Assembly (NCBI RefSeq): GCF_000622225.1
Contig: NZ_JHWD01000002.1
Location: 310,001 to 374,000 of the forward strand
Reading direction: 5' to 3'
Source: Roseomonas mucosa ATCC BAA-692
Lineage (GTDB): Bacteria; Pseudomonadota; Alphaproteobacteria; Acetobacterales; Acetobacteraceae
Length of the DNA: 64,000 nt
Part shown: positions 60,189 through 64,000 of the stretch, one piece after another
Position numbering within the stretch: the first letter of the stretch is position 1
How the letters are laid out: each line of letters begins with the position of its first letter
Notes under the pieces: generated by a model
Databases searched by the model: none
What the model saw: only the letters and a program-made list of their open reading frames with translations
What the model was told of the DNA's origin: nothing
Program-made: the position numbers and the translations under genes

Positions 60189-60977
60189 ATGAACGGCACG
60201 ATCGAGGAGACGCCACCGCCGGAAGGGCTGCCGCCCAGCCCAGCCCCCGCGGCGGAAGCGGGGCGTCCCCTCGCCGGCCGCGTCGCCCTGGTCACCGGGG
60301 CCTCGCGCGGGATCGGCGCCGCCGTGGCGCTGGAGCTCGGCCGGATGGGCGCGCATTGCGTGCTGGTCGCCCGCACCCAGGGCGGGCTGGAGGAGATGGA
60401 CGACGCCATCCGGGACGCCGGCGGCGAGGGCGCCACCCTGCTGCCCTTCGACCTTGCCAAGGGCGCCGAACGGATCGATGCCATCGGCCCCTCGGTCTAT
60501 GAGCGCTTCGGCCGCCTGGATATCCTGGTCCATGCCGCGGGCTCGCTCGGCACGCTGACGCCCGCCGGCCATATCACGCCCCGCGACTGGGAGGAGACGG
60601 TGGGGGTGAACCTGACCGCCGCCTGGAGGCTGATCCGCACCTGCGACCCGGTGCTGCGCGCCTCCGATGCCGGGCGCGCCGTCTTCCTCACCACCCGCCG
60701 CGTGGCCGAGCCGAAGGCCTACTGGGGGGCCTATGGCGCCACCAAGGCGGGGATGGAGCACCTGGCCCTGACCTGGGCGCAGGAGGCCGCCATCAGCGCG
60801 CTGCGGGTGAACCTGGCCGATCCGGGCGCCGTGGCGACGCGGATGCGGGCGCGGGCCTATCCGGGCGAGGATGCCGCCACGCTGCCGAAGCCCGCCGATG
60901 TGGCCCCTGCCATCGCGGCGCTCTGCCTGCCGGGGGAGATGCGGAACGGCGAGGTGATACGGCTGGGGGATCGGTGA
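60189..60977 (+). CDS. short-chain dehydrogenase/reductase
   Basis: 262 residues. VALVTGASRGIGAAVA (TGxxxGxG) binds NAD(P); the catalytic pair is Tyr/Lys in GAYGATKAG. The residue 13 before the Tyr, normally Ser, is Thr here (FLTTRRVAEP). NNAG appears as VHAAGSLG. The substrate is unknown. The gene starts 36 bases after purF and overlaps the next lipoprotein gene by four bases. Confidence 0.9.
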   Translation: MNGTIEETPPPEGLPPSPAPAAEAGRPLAGRVALVTGASRGIGAAVALELGRMGAHCVLVARTQGGLEEMDDAIRDAGGEGATLLPFDLAKGAERIDAIGPSVYERFGRLDILVHAAGSLGTLTPAGHITPRDWEETVGVNLTAAWRLIRTCDPVLRASDAGRAVFLTTRRVAEPKAYWGAYGATKAGMEHLALTWAQEAAISALRVNLADPGAVATRMRARAYPGEDAATLPKPADVAPAIAALCLPGEMRNGEVIRLGDR

Positions 60978-61285
60978 ACAGGACGCTGGCGGCGGGCCTC
61001 GGCGGCCTGCTCGTGCCGATCCTGCTGATGGGATGCACACCCCCGCCGCCATCCGGCCCACCGGAAGCCCCTGCCGCCAGGACGGCGGAGGGACCGGGAG
61101 GCGGCGGCTGGGAACCCGCCCCGACCATCACGGCCCCGCTGCAGCCGCAGCGGGACAACGGCCGGCGCGGCCTCAGCGTCAGCCGCTCGTCCCTGCTGTC
61201 CGGCACCGGGACTCGCGGTGCCATGGGCTGGCCCGACCGGTATCAGGGGGATCTGGGCGGCGCGCCCCACCGTCCGCAATACTGA
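60974..61285 (+). CDS. small Pro/Gly-rich lipoprotein
   Basis: 103 residues. The signal and lipobox GLLVPILLMGC end at Cys22, followed by a Pro/Gly-rich linker and a conserved-looking end (RRGLSVSRSSLLSGTG ... GWPDRYQGDLGG). No family recognised. GTG start overlapping the dehydrogenase stop, so it is coupled to it. Converges on der. Confidence 0.7.
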   Translation: MNRTLAAGLGGLLVPILLMGCTPPPPSGPPEAPAARTAEGPGGGGWEPAPTITAPLQPQRDNGRRGLSVSRSSLLSGTGTRGAMGWPDRYQGDLGGAPHRPQY

Positions 61286-61313
61286 TCCTGATGGGCCGGC
61301 TGGTGGCGAAGCG

Positions 61314-62678
61314 CTACTCCGCGTCCTCGTAGGGATTGGTCGTGCCGCGCATGTGCAGGCGGATCGGCACGCCCGGCATGTCGAAGCTCTCGCGGAACAG
61401 GTTCACGAGATAGCGCTTGTAGTCCTCCGGCAGCAGCTCCGCCCGGGTACCGAAGACGGTGATGGTTGGCGGCCGCGCCTTGGGCATGGTGCAGTAGCGC
61501 AGCTTCAGCCGCTTGCCGCCCACCAGCGGCGGCTGGTGCTTCGCCAGCGCCTCCTCGAACCAGCGGTTCAGCGCGCCCGTCGGGACACGACGGTTCCAGC
61601 GCTCATAGACCTCGCGCACCGTGGGCATCAGCTTCTCCACGCCGCGCCCGGTGGCGGCGGAAAGCGGCACCACCGAGATCCCCTTCATCTGCGCCAGCGA
61701 GGCCGTCAGCACGTCCTCCAGCTTCCGCCGGGCGGCGTTGCGGTCCTCCACCGCGTCCCACTTGTTGTAGGCGATCACGACGGCCCGACCCTCGCGCTCG
61801 GCGAGGCGTGCGATGCGCAGGTCCTGCTCGTCCATGCCCAGGTTGGCGTCCAGCACCAGGATCGCCACCTCGCATTCCTTCAGCGCCGCGATGGTGGCGC
61901 CGGTGGACATCTGCTCCAGCCCCTCATGCACCCGGGCACGGCGCCGCAGCCCGGCCGTGTCCACCAGCCGCACCCTGCCGCCGGTCTCGTCGATCCATTC
62001 CGAGGCCACGGCGTCGCGGGTCAGGCCGGGCTCCGGCCCGGTGATCATCCGCTCCTCGCCCAGCAGGGCGTTCAGCAGGGTGGACTTGCCGGCATTGGGA
62101 CGGCCGACGATGGCGATGCGCAGCGGGCGGTTGCGGCGGGCCTCCTCGGTGTCGGGCTCCTCCTCGTCCTCCGCGGGCGCCCAGTCCTTCAGGCGCGCGG
62201 CCACCTCGTCATGCAGTTCGCCCCAGCCGTCGCCATGCTCGGCCGAGACCGGCAGCGGCGAGCCCAGGCCCAGCTCATAGGCCTCCAGCGCATTGGCGGC
62301 GCCGGTGCGGCCCTCGGCCTTGTTGGCCAGCACCAGCACCGGCCGCTCCTGCCGCCGCAGCCAGGTGGCGAAGGCACGGTCCGACGGGGTGAGGCCCGCC
62401 CGGGCATCCACCACGAAGAGGATCAGGTCCGCCTCGCGCAACGCGGCCTCGGAGGAGGCGCGCATGCGGCCGGGGATGGTGTCGGGCGGCGATTCCTCCA
62501 GCCCGGCCGTGTCCACCACGGTGACGTCGATGCCGCCGATGCGGGCCTCGCCTTCCTTGCGGTCGCGGGTCACGCCCGGCGTGTCGTCCACGATCGCGGT
62601 GCGTCGGCCGACCAGCCGGTTGAACAGGCTCGACTTGCCGACATTGGGCCGTCCGAGGATCGCGATGCGCGGCTTCAT
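61314..62678 (-). CDS. der: ribosome biogenesis GTPase Der
   Basis: 454 residues with two tandem GTPase domains: GRPNVGKSS (7-15), DTPGVTRDR and NKAEG-type motifs in the first, and GRPNAGKST (~182-190), EPGLTRDAV, DTAGLRRR and YNKWDA in the second, then a KH-like C-terminal domain. It is essential for 50S subunit maturation. ATG 62678 follows AAGGA. It lies downstream of bamB, an order seen in many proteobacteria. Confidence 0.96.
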   Translation of the reverse strand: MKPRIAILGRPNVGKSSLFNRLVGRRTAIVDDTPGVTRDRKEGEARIGGIDVTVVDTAGLEESPPDTIPGRMRASSEAALREADLILFVVDARAGLTPSDRAFATWLRRQERPVLVLANKAEGRTGAANALEAYELGLGSPLPVSAEHGDGWGELHDEVAARLKDWAPAEDEEEPDTEEARRNRPLRIAIVGRPNAGKSTLLNALLGEERMITGPEPGLTRDAVASEWIDETGGRVRLVDTAGLRRRARVHEGLEQMSTGATIAALKECEVAILVLDANLGMDEQDLRIARLAEREGRAVVIAYNKWDAVEDRNAARRKLEDVLTASLAQMKGISVVPLSAATGRGVEKLMPTVREVYERWNRRVPTGALNRWFEEALAKHQPPLVGGKRLKLRYCTMPKARPPTITVFGTRAELLPEDYKRYLVNLFRESFDMPGVPIRLHMRGTTNPYEDAE

Positions 62679-62915
62679 GCCGTGGTCCTTATGCTCTGCG
62701 GCCAATGCCGCGCCGGTCCGGAAAGCCGGGCCTGGCGCGCCGCTTCCTTATAGTCCCTTGATTCGGCCCTGTGGCCGCGCCGGACAAGGGGTGATGCGCG
62801 GTCCCTGCCCAGCGAAAAGGGGCGGCGCGCCGCTTCGGCGCGCCCGGCCGCCTGTCGCGCCGGTCCCCGGCCGCACCCTCCCGGGCGGCACGCCGCGTCG
62901 GGGGCCGCGGCGCCC

Positions 62916-64000
62916 TCAGCCGCGCAGCGCCGCCAGCGTGCCGTCGTCGCTGAGCACCAGCACGGCGCCCCCGGCCGTGGCCGGGGCCAGGGTGACGGGG
63001 CCCGGCAGGGACAGGCGCCCGGCGATGGCGCCGTCATTGACGCCCACGATCAGCGCCTCGCCACCGCTGCCCGGCACCAGGAGCTGCCCGTTGGCCAGCA
63101 GCGGCGCCGCGAAGCGCGCGGGTTCCGGCACCTTCCTGCCCGCCGGGGCGGGCGGGTTCAGCTCAGTGATCCAGCGGACCTGCCCGGTGTCGCGGGTCAT
63201 GGCGACCAGACGCTGAGTGGCGGAAACGAGGAAGATCCAGTCTCCCGCCACGGCAGGGGTCACGCCGCCGCCGACATTGCGCTCCCAGAGCCGCCGGCCG
63301 GAGCGGAGGTCCACCACCATGGTGGTGCCGCCCATGCCCAGCGCGATCACCCGCCCGTCCGAGATCACCGGCAGGGCATGCACCCCCGCGATGTCGGCGA
63401 TGCCGCGGTCCACCCCCGGCGCCGCCGAGAGCGCCTCGGTCCAGACCACGCGGCCATCGGCGGTGCGCAGGGCGACCAACTCGCCCGACGGGAAGCCGGC
63501 CACCAGCGTGTCGCCCTCCACCGCCGGGGCGGCGAGGCCGAGCGGCACGGCGCTCACCTGCTGCCCCTGGAAGGACCAGAGCTTGTGCCCGTCCTCGGCC
63601 GAGAGCGCGTTCAGCTGGTTGTCCAGCGTGAGGACGAAGATCCGCCCTTCCGCCACGGTGGGGGCGCCGCGCATCGGCGCCGACAGGCGCGTGCGCCAGC
63701 GCAGCGTGCCGTTGCCCGCGTCCAGGGCGATCACCTCGGCCATGCCGGTGGCGATGTAGAGCGTGCCGCCGTCAAAGGCGCAGCCGACGCCCAGCGCGCC
63801 GACATCGTCATCCTCCGGCCGGGTGTCGAAGCGCCAGCGGCGCCCGCCCCGCGCCAGGTCCCAGGCCGAGACCACGCCATAGGCATCGGAGGCGAAGACC
63901 GTGTCGGCCGAGGCGATGGGCCCGGTCGTCATGCGGCGGCGATAGGCCGTACCGGTGCCGACCGAGCCGCTCCAGGCCTGCCGCAGCCCCTCCAGCCGCA
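62916..64000 (-). CDS. bamB: outer membrane assembly factor BamB (partial, runs off right edge)
   Basis: The C-terminal ~361 residues are present; the start lies beyond the window. Repeated blades such as SAWDLARGGRRWRFDT, IALDAGNGTLRWRTRLSAP and NALSAEDGHKLWSFQGQ show the WD40/PQQ-like beta-propeller of BamB, the lipoprotein that joins BamA to fold outer-membrane proteins. The frame is open to the edge (EGLRQAWSGSVGTGTAYRRR before the ATG at 63932), so that ATG is internal. Placed directly before der. Confidence 0.9.
   Translation of the reverse strand, partial: RLEGLRQAWSGSVGTGTAYRRRMTTGPIASADTVFASDAYGVVSAWDLARGGRRWRFDTRPEDDDVGALGVGCAFDGGTLYIATGMAEVIALDAGNGTLRWRTRLSAPMRGAPTVAEGRIFVLTLDNQLNALSAEDGHKLWSFQGQQVSAVPLGLAAPAVEGDTLVAGFPSGELVALRTADGRVVWTEALSAAPGVDRGIADIAGVHALPVISDGRVIALGMGGTTMVVDLRSGRRLWERNVGGGVTPAVAGDWIFLVSATQRLVAMTRDTGQVRWITELNPPAPAGRKVPEPARFAAPLLANGQLLVPGSGGEALIVGVNDGAIAGRLSLPGPVTLAPATAGGAVLVLSDDGTLAALRG

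Overview
The window is very GC-rich (I estimate about 70%), densely coded, and rich in GTGA/ATGA start-stop overlaps. The gene families (class I lysyl-tRNA synthetase, CvpA-PurF, BamB-Der, FecCD, TctC-type binding proteins, phage genes of alphaproteobacterial type) suggest an alphaproteobacterium, most likely an Acetobacteraceae/Roseomonas-like chromosome. That placement is inference. I found no rRNA, tRNA, CRISPR array, transposase or integrase.

Region 1 (1-10.6 kb) is chromosomal: a DUF1835 protein, two small stress-type proteins (Ala/Gly-rich and TerB-like), a DinG-type Fe-S helicase, a divergent HxlR regulator/NAD(P)-binding protein pair with a dyad operator, and a class I LysRS gene overlapping a shortened MprF-like gene.

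Region 2 (10.7-25.4 kb) is a compact podovirus-like particle locus. A self-cleaving S24 repressor, apparently read from a leaderless promoter, faces two small genes of unknown function. Two consecutive terminators follow, then a T7-ordered late operon: small head protein, portal, scaffold, capsid, two tail tube proteins, an internal protein, a tail fibre/spike, both terminase subunits, a holin-like protein, a frameshifted spanin-like gene and a cell wall hydrolase. No integrase, replication genes or large ejection-core genes are present, so it is either a defective prophage or a gene-transfer-agent-like element.

Region 3 (25.4-46.5 kb) holds a DUF952 protein, a secreted esterase, a DsbD / redoxin / six-cysteine secreted protein operon, HrpB with an MFS exporter, a Na+/H+ antiporter, a LuxR regulator, a luciferase-like oxidoreductase, a lipoprotein-type HtrA protease, a two-gene iron ABC transporter behind a Fur-like box, MgtE, and a two-component system preceded by direct repeats.

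Region 4 (46.5-64 kb) holds an acyl-CoA dehydrogenase / PIG-L deacetylase / NodS-like methyltransferase / metallo-hydrolase operon, a CHAP lipoprotein, a TctC-type binding protein, TatA, the methionine-salvage operon mtnB-mtnD-mtnC, CorA, an MFS transporter, CvpA-PurF, a short-chain dehydrogenase with a small lipoprotein, Der, and BamB, which runs off the right edge.
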